Below, one piece after another: positions 46,662-59,284 of a stretch of 64,000 bases of DNA; the stretch's first letter is position 1, and every line of letters starts with the position of its first letter. The notes below the pieces were generated by a model, which saw nothing but the letters and a program-made list of their open reading frames with translations, had not been told where the DNA came from and did no database searches. Origin of the DNA: Buxus sempervirens (Eukaryota; Streptophyta; Magnoliopsida; Buxales; Buxaceae); contig OX387193.1 of NCBI GenBank assembly GCA_947561395.2, positions 12,896,001 to 12,960,000 of the forward strand. Reading direction: 5' to 3'. The translations under genes and the position numbers were made by a program.

Positions 46662-48424
46662 TGTAGACACCCTAAATTGCACTACAAAATGAGAAAATAA
46701 TTGAAAATATTAATTGGGATTTGAAACAGGTCGAAAAAGTGTAAAACCTGGCCAAACTGGTCATGACCGTATTTTGTTTACGGTCTGGTCATGCCCGCAG
46801 TTGATATACGAGCACGGGGGTTTTTGTGCGAATTTATTTTTTCTCGATTTCTGAGCCTTATCTGCATCCAAACATATCTCTGGGATATGCGAATCCTCTT
46901 ATTTATCCATTCGAATCTCTTATTTATCCTCTTTGGCAATGGATTGGCATTATCCCTATTTTTAATTCAATCTGGAGGATTTTGGCATATCCCTTTGGAC
47001 CAACCATGCCCCTGGGTTTGCCTATAAATAGAGGGCCTCTCCTCAAGCAAAAGGCTATGAATTTGAAGTCTGAAGAGCTCCAAGTAAAAAAAGGAATCCC
47101 TGCTGCTCTGCTTGCTCAATCCAGGTAAGTCCCTTTTCCCTTTTATTTTCTATCTTCAATTCTAGAGATAATTTGATCTTCTCCATTGCTGTAGAATAAG
47201 GCCCGGTTTATAATTGTATTCCTAAACCTGCCTCCAAGTACCTCAAGAATCCTCTCTAGCCGTAAAATGTGAAGAGAGAGCTAGGGGAAAGGGGAACAGG
47301 TGGATACCTAACTAGAATAGAACCCCATAATCTGTTTTTCTCCTTTGTTTTAGAATAAGGCTTTTGATGGTGTTTGTATACCCAAACCTATCTTTAAGTA
47401 CCTCAAGAATCCTCTCTAGCCGTAAAACGTGAAGAGAGAGCTAAGGGAAAAGAGAACAGGTGGATCCGTAGGGTAGACCCCCATGTTCTCTAATCTGTGA
47501 GAGATGGCTGCTTTGAATATCCTATTCATGTTTTAATGATTTTGTGATTGAATCTGAATGAATCCTATGAATCTATACTGTTTATAGGATGAGATCCCCA
47601 CTTTTTTCTAGAATTTGGAATTTTTACACTTTTGCACGTATAGCACTGTTTTCGTGATTTTTGTGATATTAGGCTAAGATCCTGGATCTATCATGATTTA
47701 TATGATAGATTTGGATTTAGAAGCCTGAAAATAACTTCTAAGGTTTCATAATGTAGTTTTTGAGTCATTTTTTATTTTTGAGAGAAGACCATACGGTCTA
47801 AGTTATCCCCTTTTGATGTTCTTCATCAACGTGGGTATTTTTTGGTTTTGATTTCTCGATCTAATGTGAAATATGAGCTATATTTATGTCCTGAACTGTT
47901 CAAGTTCAATTCTGCAATATTTTATAAAAATGATATTTTTTCTAGATTTCCAGAATTTAACTTGAAGCTAGATTTTTGAAATTTTCACTTTAGATTTGTT
48001 TTCTTTATCTTGATTTCAGTCAATCATGAAACCCAAGTAAATGGCTCTTGTTTTTATAAGGAGTATCCAGAATTAATTGGATTATTCACATGGAAATAAG
48101 CCATACATTCTTTTATTTTTCTTTCACTTTTGTTTTGATTAGGAAGCCTTTTTTTTCCTTTGAAAAACATGAACAATACCTGGCAACCACCTTGTGTGGA
48201 TGAATATGGGTGTCTAACACTTTCCCCTGTTCATAACCTAATCCCCTTACCCATCTCTGGTTGTTTTTTAAATAGGGTTATTTTTACCCTAAATTTGCCA
48301 TTTTGCGCTTATTTGAGATTTTGGTGTTCATTCACACCTAAACAGAATGGTGGCAATTTTTTGTTTTTAATGAATCCCGTGTGATGATTAGAAAGTCATT
48401 AAATTGATTTTTCCATGTCTCACA
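46662..48424 (+). repeat. Solo LTR O4 in the MULE right TIR
   Basis: TGTAGACACCCTAAATTGCA to CATGTCTCACA, 1763 bp. Flanks ttagg and gtagg differ by one base. The opposite TIR shows the pre-insertion sequence aaagtaggtattta. TATA box at 47021; palindromes at about 46766-46818. The U5 PBS-like motif is degraded here (ggtggcaattt). Very similar to O3, including the duplicated gccgtaaaa segment. Confidence 0.92.
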
Positions 48425-50074
48425 GTAGGTATTTAGAAACTAGGGTAGTGTTTTGTGGAAAAAAGTTTTAAAAGTAAGGGTACATGGTAATTTTCCCAAA
48501 AAATAATGCCAATTGTTTATTATAAAGAACATTATCATTAAAAAGTTTTTTTTAATTTATTTCCTTTTAAGTGCATATATGCAATTATTTTAATCAACTT
48601 TGTAAATTTAATAAAATTATTGGATGAACTTGAATTTCATTGCAAAAAATATTAGCAAGCCTGTGAAAAAGTTGCATATTTATGCATTAATTTGCTTTTA
48701 TGTTACCTTTATATACGCATTAGATTTTTACGTTAAAAATTATTGGTGGGGACTCTCTTAAGGTAATGCTTCAACTGTGAATGGGAATGGGGGTAGGTTA
48801 ATTGTTTAGTGTTTGGTAACTCGGGTCTGAAGCAGATTAAGGTTTACCCAACCTGACCATAACCGGCCCTAAACTTGATTTTAATACTTTTAAAACAATA
48901 AATTCACATATAAAAATATATATTTATAAATGAATATATTACTTATTTATATATTTTATCTAAAAAAAAATTAATATTTATAGGAATGGATCCTGCAATC
49001 TCCCTTGTGGATCCCAAATCTTTCTAATATGGCAATTCTTTCATTAGAATAGAAAAAGAACTTGCCTAAGTGCCACTTTTTTTTTATAAAAAAAAAATAT
49101 TCATATCAAGAATAATGAATATGAGAGAGAGAGAGAGAAAGAGGTGAAACTGACCAGGCTCTGTACACGGGCACTTGACGTGTTGGACCTGAGCCCAGTG
49201 AATTGAGGGAGAGAAGTCGTCACAGTAGTTGCCATTGCCAATTCACAGCAGGTCCCACCGTTTCCGTGATAGATTTCTCTCTTCAAATTGACTTGTTTGG
49301 ATACAATTAGATGCTCGTTGCAGAGGTGGCATTACTCGATTGGATAATCCCCAATTGGATAAGATTTAAGTGCTTGGTCCTTGAGAAGATGTGACGAGAA
49401 ATGGTGGAAAAGGGTGGGATCCACCACCGAGATTGGCAACGGTTTGTTTGAAAGCAATAAACCGAGCCAAACCAAACCCTAAACGGTTTTTGGGCTGTCA
49501 GCAATTGGGTTGGTTTGGTTTGAATATAGTATATAAAACTGGTCTGGTTACAACATTTGAGGCTGCATTCTTTAATTTAATTAACACCCATAGGGCAAAT
49601 AGTGTACATTCATAAAAAATACCAGCATGTTACCCCAAGGATGCAACATCCCATAAACTTTGATAATAAACCCGTCAAAAACATTTGGAAGGTAATAACA
49701 ATTCAACATAATGCCCTCAACTTACTTTTCTTGCATGACACTCGACATTGTTTTTTCAGCATATTACTTCCCTAGCTTCTCAGCGTACTGTTGCTGACGA
49801 AATGGAGCCTAAGGAAATTATAGTTTCCTTACAGAAAAGAAAAAAATAATATTAGAGAGATGTAAAACCTTGGTATTTATTTATTAGAAAGCACCTACTT
49901 TGAAATTGACAGTCTTTAGGATTTACAAGATATGAAAATCGAAATAGTCCCAATTCAAATGCAAAAATTTTCTTTACGATGAAGTTCAGACAAAATTGCT
50001 GCCATGTTGTATCAGATGCATGCCTACGGAGAATGACAATCCTTTCAATTATCTTTTATTTTATCTTCTTTCAG

Positions 50075-50197
50075 GAGAGGCTGTTGAGACGAAGAAACCG
50101 GAAAGGAGACCAAGGCTTCTCCTTCAAGTTTGCACTCTTCGTGGCGATTATTGGCATCATGGTTTATCTTAAACCTTTCGTTATCTGTACCACCTAG
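50075..50197 (+). pseudogene. Exon-like fragment encoding a basic region plus membrane anchor
   Basis: A pyrimidine-rich 3' splice site (ttatcttctttcag) precedes a 40-codon frame: ERLLRRRNRKGDQGFSFKFA followed by a hydrophobic stretch and a stop at 50195-50197. The layout fits the last exon of a C-terminally tail-anchored protein. No upstream exons are seen, so it is probably a gene remnant. Parent family not identified. Confidence 0.4.
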
Positions 50198-50756
50198 CGA
50201 ATAACCCAAACACTTACAACCTCTGGAGGCAATCTTCTTATCCAGCACATGTTATATATAACTATTTCTAATTCTATATTGAAATTGATTTCCTTCTTCC
50301 TAAATTTGTAATTTTTTTTTAATCTTTAACTTTGTCAGCTTTTGCTTTTTGTATATGACGAAGATTGGAAATCACATCGTCTTGTTTATTCAGATTGCCA
50401 GAACAGGGAAGAACTTTTTTTTAGTTTTTCCCCCTTTGGTGAGTGTGGAAGGGATGATAAAACTGTTTGTAGTCATGGATTTGTCATGGCACAAGATTTA
50501 CTTTTGACATTCTGACATCAGATCTATTAGCATATAAAACAAGATCATTTTTTTTCCTCACTTCAGGTTTCATTGTGTGGTGAAATATCAGTATTCTGCA
50601 ATGTAGAGCAATGATGGGACTAAATTAGGTCATCCACCTGACGAGTATCAGGATGCTGACTTAGAATTAAGGGGTTTGCCATCGGTAATCTCTTCACATT
50701 TGTATATGGTTGGAAGGAAACTTTTTATATTCATTTTGATAAAGCCCTCTCAATTT

Positions 50757-50910
50757 GAATAAGCTCAGCAAGTAAAGCTTCCCTTATAGCTATGGAGGCT
50801 TAAAGATTATGCATGTTGACTGAATTATTTGAGTAAGCTCAGCAAATAAAGCTTCCCTTATAGTTATGGAGGCTTAAAAATAAAGCCCTCCCTATTTGAG
50901 CAAGCTCAGA
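50757..50910. repeat. Short tandem repeat, about 75-bp period
   Basis: aagctcagcaagtaaagctt and its near copy aagctcagcaaataaagctt, each followed by cccttatag(c/t)tatggaggc, with a third partial unit. Confidence 0.8.
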
Positions 50911-52409
50911 AAACAAATGGTGACAGAAGTATATTCAGTAAATCTTGCTTCCCTAAAAGGTAAAGATTATGCATGTGAAAATGGTAAAAGGTCCCTGCAA
51001 TTCTTAGGGAAGAAATCGTCTGTCGTGTTATACTGCAATGGCTACGGCTGCTGCAATAATTTGTGGCCGCGTGTCTCAACAAGCCACGTCATCCGAGAGG
51101 CGTTAAGCGTCTTCGTTTTCATTTTCCGTTAACTGCGAACAAGCGGGAAACAAAATTTCAGGCTTCACATTTCTCTTCTTGGAGAAAAAAAATGGAAACA
51201 CAGCTTTTGTCGAGAGAGACAAGATCAAAGCTACATTAGCCAAGAGAGAGAAGACGAAGGGCTTTCATTGGGGATTTTATGCCGATTTTTTATTCTGAAA
51301 GAGAGAAGACCAAGATAAACTCTTTCAGAAAACCATTGACGCCTCTCCACATCCTAAATACCCAGGAAGATTCCTTTGGAGCTCTTCTTCTGTGTGGGTT
51401 TTGTTTCATCTCTTGCAATGAAGGTATGTGCATTGTTATTATAACTTTCCGAAATGGGAAAATGAAGTCGTTTCTTTCCAAATGAGTTGTCTATGCTGTG
51501 TTGAAATCTTCTATTGTGTGATGTTATGTTGGGTTGAAATCATCTCTCGTGTTGTGTTATGAATCGTCTCCCATGTTAAAACAGAGACGCCACATTTCTA
51601 AAATCAAAGATGCCATTTCTGAAAATCAAAGACTTACGGCACTCTCTTGCTTTATTTTGTGAACCCATCTTCGTACTTTTGGAGGAGAAGGAATTTCTAC
51701 TGTTCACAAAGAGGGAAGAACGAAGGGAAGACCCCTCTTGATTTTATTGTGAATGAGGTGAAATTTCTTCTCTTGCTTAGTCTTGTTAATTTAAAATCTA
51801 ATCTAACTGAAGAAGAGAGCATTTTAATTATTATAATTTTTGTATATTGTTTTTGTGTTGAAATCTTCATGAAACACCATCCTTCAAATTCATGTCAATC
51901 ACAATTTGGGGCTTTTGAGATCATGTTTTTTGGTGTGTTTCCTCTATTAGAACTCCATATCAAAAATTTCAAAGAGTCAAGAAACAACTTGAATTAGTGC
52001 GACAATTGAAGATGAATTTTTTTTTTGGTACAACGTTGGATTAGTGGCCTCCGGAGAAACATGAATACGGAACTTGTAGCTGGGGTCATTCTTTTTTGCT
52101 CAATTTGTTTTATTTATTTGTTTATATACGTTCTTCCAACCTCCCATCCCCATCGAGACCCTCAAAACCATTTTTTATTGTTTACATATGAAGATGTTTT
52201 ATCTAGGTCGTTTGGTTCAACATGGTTTAGGAATAGTCTTTTTTATGGCATGTTTAATTTTTCTTAAAAAAGGCTTTTTCTTGTTTGATTTACATGCATC
52301 ATTTCTCTTAGTTTTTATTGGAGTTTGTAATGCATGCTAGACTTTTATAGCTATGCAATGCAATTCTGTGGTAATTTTAAGATTTATTGGACAGCATCTT
52401 GGAAGAGAA

Positions 52410-53040
52410 ATGGAATTTAATGTGGAGTTAGGAATGGAGTCAATTGAAGAATGTGGCAAGCAAAATGTAGAAATGGAAGAAATTAGCAAAAGTGACTTCG
52501 AGCCAAAAATTGGAATGGAGTTTGAATCAGAAGATGGGGGCTTATAAGTTCTATAATGAGTATGCTAAAACAATTGGTTTTAGCATTCGAAAAAAGCATA
52601 AAAATATGAGCTTTGGAGTTGTCAAAAATAAGACTTTTTGTTGTTCTAGATCTGGCTTTAGAGAGAAAGACAGGAGATACGAAAATATTAAGAAGCCCCG
52701 TGCCGAGACAAGGACTGGTTGTCAAGCAGAGATAAGAATTTCCCTAACAGCAGATGGTAAGTACGTAGTCTACAAGTTTGAACCAGTGCATAATCATGAG
52801 CTTGTCTCCTTTGATATGGTTCACTTTTTGAGATCACATAGGAGATTTTCTAATGCCCAAGTTACAGAAGCCAAGAGCTATGCCAAGTCTGTTTTTCAGC
52901 TTGACAGTATAATGATAACTTATAACCCAGGAGGAAAAGAGAGAAACCCAGAAGAATTTTGTGTATGGCAAGGGAAGCTGGACTTTTCAATGTCTAACTT
53001 TTGTTTTGTGCTTATAATTGTTGAGTCATGGAATTTCTGA
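52410..53040 (+). pseudogene. FAR1/FHY3-type DNA-binding domain protein, frameshifted
   Basis: The frame from ATG 52410 has an acidic leader (EECGKQNVEMEEI) and reaches PKIGMEFESEDG before a stop at 52545-52547. The domain continues one frame over (AYKFYNEYAKTIGFSIRK) to 53040. Five Gs at 52536-52540 are the likely site of a one-base insertion; four would join the frames. FAR1-domain features: FCCSRSGFREKD, a TGCQAEIRI cysteine and VHNHELV, giving the C2HN-type zinc ligands of WRKY-GCM1 folds. In FAR1/FHY3 proteins and related MULE transposases this domain binds DNA at the element ends. The MULE transposase core and SWIM finger that normally follow are absent. A degraded transposase or a domesticated-type relative are both possible. 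Confidence 0.85.
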
Positions 53041-54276
53041 AGTAATGTCTAAATCTGGTTTTTTTTTTTTCATGAGCTTGTTAATGTTGCTAGGTATGGG
53101 CTGTTCAATGTCTCCAACCTAGTCAGTCTATGCATGTTATCTATCAAATAAAAATTCAACTAGTTGGTTCAGTTGAGATTTAACTTTAGTGGAAGTACCA
53201 GGTGATAAATGGAGGCTGGATTGTCTATTTTAGCCTTCCATTTTTTCTCTAATGTTGTCTTCTTTTATTTCTTAATATAGTCACTACATACATTAAGAAG
53301 GGCACACCATTAAGGATATACATAGACTTGCCGTATCTCTCTCAAAAGACATTTTTCTATTATTTTGACATGCACAAGTCTAGTAAGGCATCAAATTCTT
53401 GGCTTGCTTCATGCTGGTGGAGATAATTATTCACTCAATTGAAAAGTAAAAGGGAAGAAAAAAGCATGTAATATAATTAGAGTATGTACAACCAAAAATT
53501 GACATGGAAACCATTTTGAGTACTGGTACACAACTACTAACATACAATAAACTCCTTCAATGGATCTTGAACTCTTGCAAACAGCTTTGATGACAAATTT
53601 TTCATCTTTCACCTTGGCCACAGACCTCCATTTATTGGATGAGTAATCAGTGAGATCTGAGTATTGCTCAAATGATGAAACTTAATTAGCTTTATTCTTG
53701 GATACTTCGACTCTTTGAGAAGCTTCCAACCTCTCTGTACAGCGTATCAACTTCAAGCATTCAGACCACCTTGGACATCTTGTTTTTGTGGCCTGGAAGA
53801 TATTGGGTGCACAGGAGAGAGACTTGAATTATTTCTTCAAGCTCTAGTGTTTGAAATTGCATTTCAGATCTTCGTCAAACCATATATGAACCATTTATTT
53901 CTGATGAATTGTCTTCACCTGCAAAGCAATTAGGAGGTAGAGGAATTACCATAAAACCGTGATCTCAATGGTACTGAGATTTCTTTATCTCTAAATTGGA
54001 ACTCATTTTACACAATGATCATGTCAGTATTTCTACAATTGAAATGCGCATCAAGTAGGGGTGAACATAAACCTGTGACTTAAATATTAAGCAATTTTTC
54101 TTTTTAAACTCATGAATACCAACCGATCATGTTTCAATAGATATCATAAAACTATTGAATCCCCAAAAAATTTTAAAAGAAAACAGAGGAACCCATCTGA
54201 GTTTGAAAAAATTTATAACCTCACATCCTATTCCAAATATTCAAGTTAGACAAAAGAATGTAAAATGAGGACACCA

Positions 54277-54552
54277 AAACAAATTAAATGGAGGAAATGT
54301 AAATTCAGAAACCCCAATACAAATAATTATATAAATGTAAAATTTTCAATCCAATCTAGCTCCCACTCACAGCAATCACCTTTTGGGAAAAAAAAAACTT
54401 AGAAACCCCAAATTTCAATCCAAATTAAATGGAGGAAATATAAATTCAGAAGCCCCAATACAAATAATTATATAAATGTAAAATTTTCAATCCAATCTAG
54501 CTCCCACTCACAGAGATCACCTATTGGGAAAAAAAAACTTAGAAACCCCAAC
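54277..54552. repeat. Tandem duplication, about 140 bp, inside the MULE
   Basis: Two copies starting aaattaaatggaggaaat and running through ccaatctagctcccactcac to a poly-A and cttagaaacccc, about 97% alike. Non-coding. Confidence 0.9.
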
Positions 54553-55208
54553 CCAAATAGTTATAAAATATTCGTATACATTCAAAAATGATAAGAAATT
54601 TAAACCCCAAAAGAAAAAAAAAACGCAATCACCTGGTTTACCATACACGAAAGACGATTTCAACCCAACATAACATAAAACGACAGAAGACTTCAACCCA
54701 GCACAACATAACTCCGGAAAGAAACGACTTCATCTTCCCATTTTGGAAGAAGAGTAAAGCTACAAGAACAATGTACATACCTTCATTGCAATAGATGAAA
54801 CAAAGCCCACGCAAAAGAAGAGCTCCAAAAGAATCTTCTTTGGTATTTAGAATGTGGAGAGGCTTCAATGATTTTCCAAAAGATTTGTCTTCGTCTTCTC
54901 TCTTTCAGAATTAGAAATCGACAGAAAATCCCCCATGAAAGCCCTTTTTCTTTTCTATCTCTTTCTAATGTGGCTTTCATCTAGCTTCTCTCGTCAAAAG
55001 CTTTGTTTCCAATTTTTCTCCCCAAGAAAAGAAATGCAAAGCCTGAAATTTTGTATCCCCGCCTGTTCATTGTTAACAGAAGTTGAAAACGGAGAGACTT
55101 AACGCTTCTTGGATGACATGGAGGGTTGAGACACGCGGCCGCAAATTATTGCGGCAGCCGTAGCCATTGCAGTATAACACGACAGACGATTTCTTCCCCA
55201 ATTCTTAG

Positions 55209-55475
55209 TGGTAGACATACAGTTCATGAAGATATGTATTCAAGACGTTTAATAGATTAATTATAAGAGAAAAGCCTCATCTTATATGGATATATCAGGG
55301 AATTGGAATGTTTGGACACGAGGAACTTCAATGAAGAAAGCTATTTACATATATCAAGAAAAAACGTTATAAGTCAGATGCTTTCCACGTGTGCAGGATC
55401 TTTTTCATTCTTTTCCTTTAATTTTGAGGGGGAAAACTGAAAAAGTTGAAGTTACCTTCAAAAATTACTTTCCAA
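55209..55475. other. Spacer between MULE and segment B
   Basis: No gene or known element recognised. Confidence 0.6.
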
Positions 55476-56885
55476 TGGGCTTACATATTTCTATGAATTA
55501 AACATACAAATTATAACGGAAAGTTTATTTCCATTTCTTCCTGTATAACAAAAAGTTTATTTCCCCTTCTCCCCTTTCTTTTCTTTTGGGAAAATTATGA
55601 AAAATGGTCACTTTTTTCGCTCGTATTTATAAAACAATCCATCAAAAATCTCATTTTACAAAAAATGGTCACTTTTAAAACATAATTGAAGGTCTCCTTA
55701 AAAAAAATTAAAAAATAATGCTACTTTAATGTAGGAAAAAACGTTTGCATCCATGTAGGATGAGCTCGTGTCCTACATAAGGGAGCCTGTTTCTCATGCA
55801 TAATGCATTTTATGTCCCAAGTAAAGTGATCCTATACTTTAATTATTTTTGAAAAGCAATCCTGTAATTTCATTATTTCTAAAAAGTGACTTTCATACGA
55901 AATAAGATTTTTTGATGGACTGTTTTTATAAATACCAGCGAACCTGGCTTTCGTGATTTTCCTTAATTTTTAAACGAGAAAAACCTAACAGAGAGAAAGG
56001 AAAAAAATTTAAAAAAAAATTCTAACGCCGATATGCTTCCTTGGCGGCACTCTCTAAAACTTACGCGTTGCATTCTTCTAACTAAAGAGGAGGCGAATTA
56101 TGGTCGGACCGAGGGACATTAAAGAACCCGGGATGAAATCATCAGTAATATTTCATTTTTTTTTGGATAATAATCAGTCATATTTTCTTGTATTTGTTTT
56201 CGCTTTTTATGTGTAGCATCTCATGATTAGTATTTTTCAAGTGAATCACACAAGAAACATTAACAACAAAGTAAATATATATATATATAATATGGCAGCA
56301 TCTCATGCCATCAACAATAATAAAGAAAAATATGCTATAGATGGCAGCATTTCATGCCAAGAAGAGAGTGGAAATCACAGCTTTAAAATAAAGTATAATA
56401 TACCATTTACTAGTACAGCAGTCAAAGTTGTTCTTGGATGCATACCATGGGTTTGATTTAAAATTGTCATATTTTGTTTTCATCTTGCGTCCTAGTTGAG
56501 TGTATGAACTAGGGGTGCATCTCGGTGCAATTTGGCTTGGATTGACCTAACCCAAGACCAAACCGAGGGCTATAATTGCCAACCCAAAACCGAACCAACC
56601 CGAATAAGAACCGATTACCCCAACCCAAACACCAAATTGGAAAAAATGTGAAACCTTAATCCCAAGCCAACCTAACCCAAATTGCACATTCGGTTCCGTT
56701 TGGTTTGTATTAGGTCATTAATTCATTATTATATATATGACATATATTGTAAATTATAAATTTATAGTACTAATAAATAAAATAAATTTTATATTACTAA
56801 GAAACAAATAACTAATACATATATGTTATACGGTATATATTGGGTTTGGTTTAACTAAGCTTTCAACCTAAAATTGAACTGAATT
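55476..56885. repeat. Left flank of duplicated segment B
   Basis: Collinear with 7914-9352, starting at the same atgggcttac boundary and reaching the same CACTA insertion with the same ATT target. Shared insertion site and flank show a segmental duplication rather than two independent insertions. Confidence 0.88.
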
Positions 56886-58251
56886 CACTACAAATAAACA
56901 CCATTTAGTGGTGGAGATGAAGCAACTTTTGGTAGCGGTCTTTTGTGGACCGCCGCTAAATCAACAATAATATCTTTTGCGAAATCGGAGAACAGTATAT
57001 GTGATCATCTTGCGAACAACGACTCTCTCTCTCTCTCTCTCTCGACCAACTTCGATCCCTTCCCTCTATCTCAAGCTAGGGTTTGATAAGAGAGTATCAC
57101 CTGGATCATTATTTGCAAGGTATAAACTTAGGTCTTTTTTTATTTTCTCGTTTTATTGCTCCACTTTGATCTTGACGTTGTACAGAGTTGAAGTAGTTCG
57201 TAGGAGTTGGCCGGACAATGATCTACAAGTATTATTTCAGTAGATCTCCAGTAGTTTCAGGTATTGTTTCAGTAGATTTCTCGGTCTTTTAGGTCTTCTT
57301 TCCATTTTCTTGCTTGAACCTGATCTGATAGTCAGCTTCCTCCAAATGTTCCACTCTCTGATTTTTCTTTTTCTAGATCTCTTTCTAAAATGGCGAAATA
57401 CGAGGAGCTAGGAAGATCATTCGATCAGATATATGCTTCTTTCTCTCAGATCGTTCTATAGGAGATGTGTAGCTGAATTGAAGAGATGAGAAGGCATTTG
57501 GCGCTCCTTGCATGTGTTATCAATTAATCCACCAATTGCTTCTTGATTAGCTGCATTGTGATTCGAATTGATGCTTCTGAATTTTGATTCTTCACTGTAC
57601 ATGGCTTTACTTACATGGCTTTACTTTGCTTTCTAAGTCTTCTCCTTTTCATCGATTGACAGAGGAGTTTTTTTTTAATGAAGCATTGAATTGGTCTGGT
57701 ATTACCTTCACTCAGGCACTGGTCCTGTACAGGTAATCCCTGGCGTCCTTATAATTCATTGCGTTATATCAGCTTTTTTAGGATGGAATCAGTGCTTGCA
57801 TTGCTAGCTGTTGCTTGTCATGATTTTGGCTTTGACACCTAATCTAATGTGCTGTCGTCAGCCCGCATGAGTTCAACTAATCTTAATCTAATCTGAGTTA
57901 GATTGATTTATCAATTGTTTAGTCTAGTTTAATTAAGTATTTGTGAAATTATATAAATTTCTGAATCAATTATGGTTCCATTTTTGTTCTGAGACTTCAT
58001 TTTTATCATCTTCCTCCTCTTTTCTTCTTTCTATTTATGTTGAATTGTTCTCTATGATGTGGTTATGATTGATAAATGTTCTAAATGGAAAATTTACTTT
58101 ATAAATTTCAGCGTTTCAGTAGAAATTTATTGTTTTCATTATGGACATTAATTTGCATCATAAGTTCTCTATGTTTCTCCTCTATCCCCTTTCCCCCACT
58201 AGTAACACTATTAATCATGATCTTTTGACGTAAATCCTTACAAGCTACTCA

Positions 58252-58470
58252 GTGTTAAAAAGAGTCGATCGTGATATGCCAGGAGAATATGGACTCAGGA
58301 TTCAAAGAACAATACTTTCAAACAAATTTTATGTTTCAGTTCTAGCATTTGGTTTTGCTGATTTAGATTTTATTTTACTTGGTATGAGAAGACAAGGAAG
58401 CCGTTGCACCAAGATGATTAAGTGGGTGATATTGTCCACGAGAGGCTCCCTAAAGTTCATACCCAATTGA
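58252..58470 (+). other. Conserved gene-like ORF in CACTA copy B
   Basis: A 72-residue frame containing VDRDMPGEYGLRIQRTIL and ending GSLKFIPN. Copy A has the same sequence but with a deletion of about 27 bp. No domain recognised. It may be part of a captured gene; coding status is unproven. Confidence 0.3.
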
Positions 58471-59284
58471 TGGTGCGATTTGCATGATATCCTAATAAAC
58501 AACTGTGAGACATGGAAAAATCACCGAGATGACTTTCTCATCATCATACAAGGTTCACAAAAATGTTGGAGTGGCCACCATTCAATTTAAGGTGTGAATA
58601 GACACCAAAGCGAGCATGAAAGGTAAAAATAGAGCTAAAGTAGCTCTAATTCATGGTCTTATCCAGAGATTAGGTAAGGGGATTAGGTTATGAGTAGGAG
58701 AAGGTGTTAGGCACCCCTACTTATCCATACAAGATGGTTGCCATATGCTATTCATGCTTTAAGAGTGCTTGCTAACAAAATCAATCAAAAAGTGCTCGAA
58801 AAAAGACAAATATATGTATGATTTTTCCATAGTAGTAATCCAATAAATTCTGGATTCTCTCTATGGATATATGACCTCTAGGAGTTCATGATAAAGTAAA
58901 AATCAAGGTAAAACTTAAAGAAAATCAAACCAAAGCAAATCTGAAAAATCAACTCAATGTTAAGCCATTTAAGCTTGGAAAAGTCAACCATCCACAAATC
59001 ATTCAATTCAAATTTAAATTGAGTGAAACCAAAGCCATTTGAAAGCTTATATGAAGTAGAAGACTCAGTAAAAATTTCAATCAAATCCAATTAAAATCGA
59101 AGAAGATGTACTTGTTCAAAGTTGTTGCTGAAAACTGTAAAAGTGATAAGTAGCCAACTTTGAAAGCATATCTGTGGAGATTGGGTCCATATAAATTCTT
59201 GAAAATTTGCATGAATGAAATATGAGGTGCCCTATTTCAAAGGGCATAATCCTCACACAAAAATTCATCAATTTGTGGTTTGTG

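Larger units (their letters stand above)
44182..48497. mobile_element. Mutator-like element with about 210-bp TIRs, carrying two solo LTRs
   Basis: The left TIR (44182-44390, gggtaaaattaccatacacc...) pairs with 46520-46661 plus 48430-48497 (...catggtaattttccc). Flanks are A-rich 9-mers (aaaaaaata / aaaaaataa), a near-match TSD in an A-tract. Without the LTRs the element is about 0.7 kb with about 320 bp of unique centre. No transposase. Confidence 0.82.
48498..50998. other. Intergenic stretch between the two MULEs
   Basis: Mostly AT-rich. Contains accaaacc/ggtttgg motifs at 49450-49545, the exon-like piece at 50075-50197 and a tandem repeat at about 50757-50910. No complete gene recognised. 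Confidence 0.55.
51008..55199 (+). mobile_element. Mutator-like element with about 560-bp TIRs and a FAR1-type ORF
   Basis: The left end (ggaagaaatcgtctgtcgtg) and the right end (reverse of cacgacagacgatttcttcc) start inverted repeats covering about 51008-51570 and 54640-55199, diverged by small changes. A perfect 9-bp TSD AATTCTTAG (50999-51007, 55200-55208) confirms Mutator-type insertion. The TIRs contain promoter- and exon-like DNA (gcaatgaag/gtatgtg). The interior carries the FAR1-domain ORF. A transposase catalytic region is not found, so the copy looks deleted. Confidence 0.9.
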
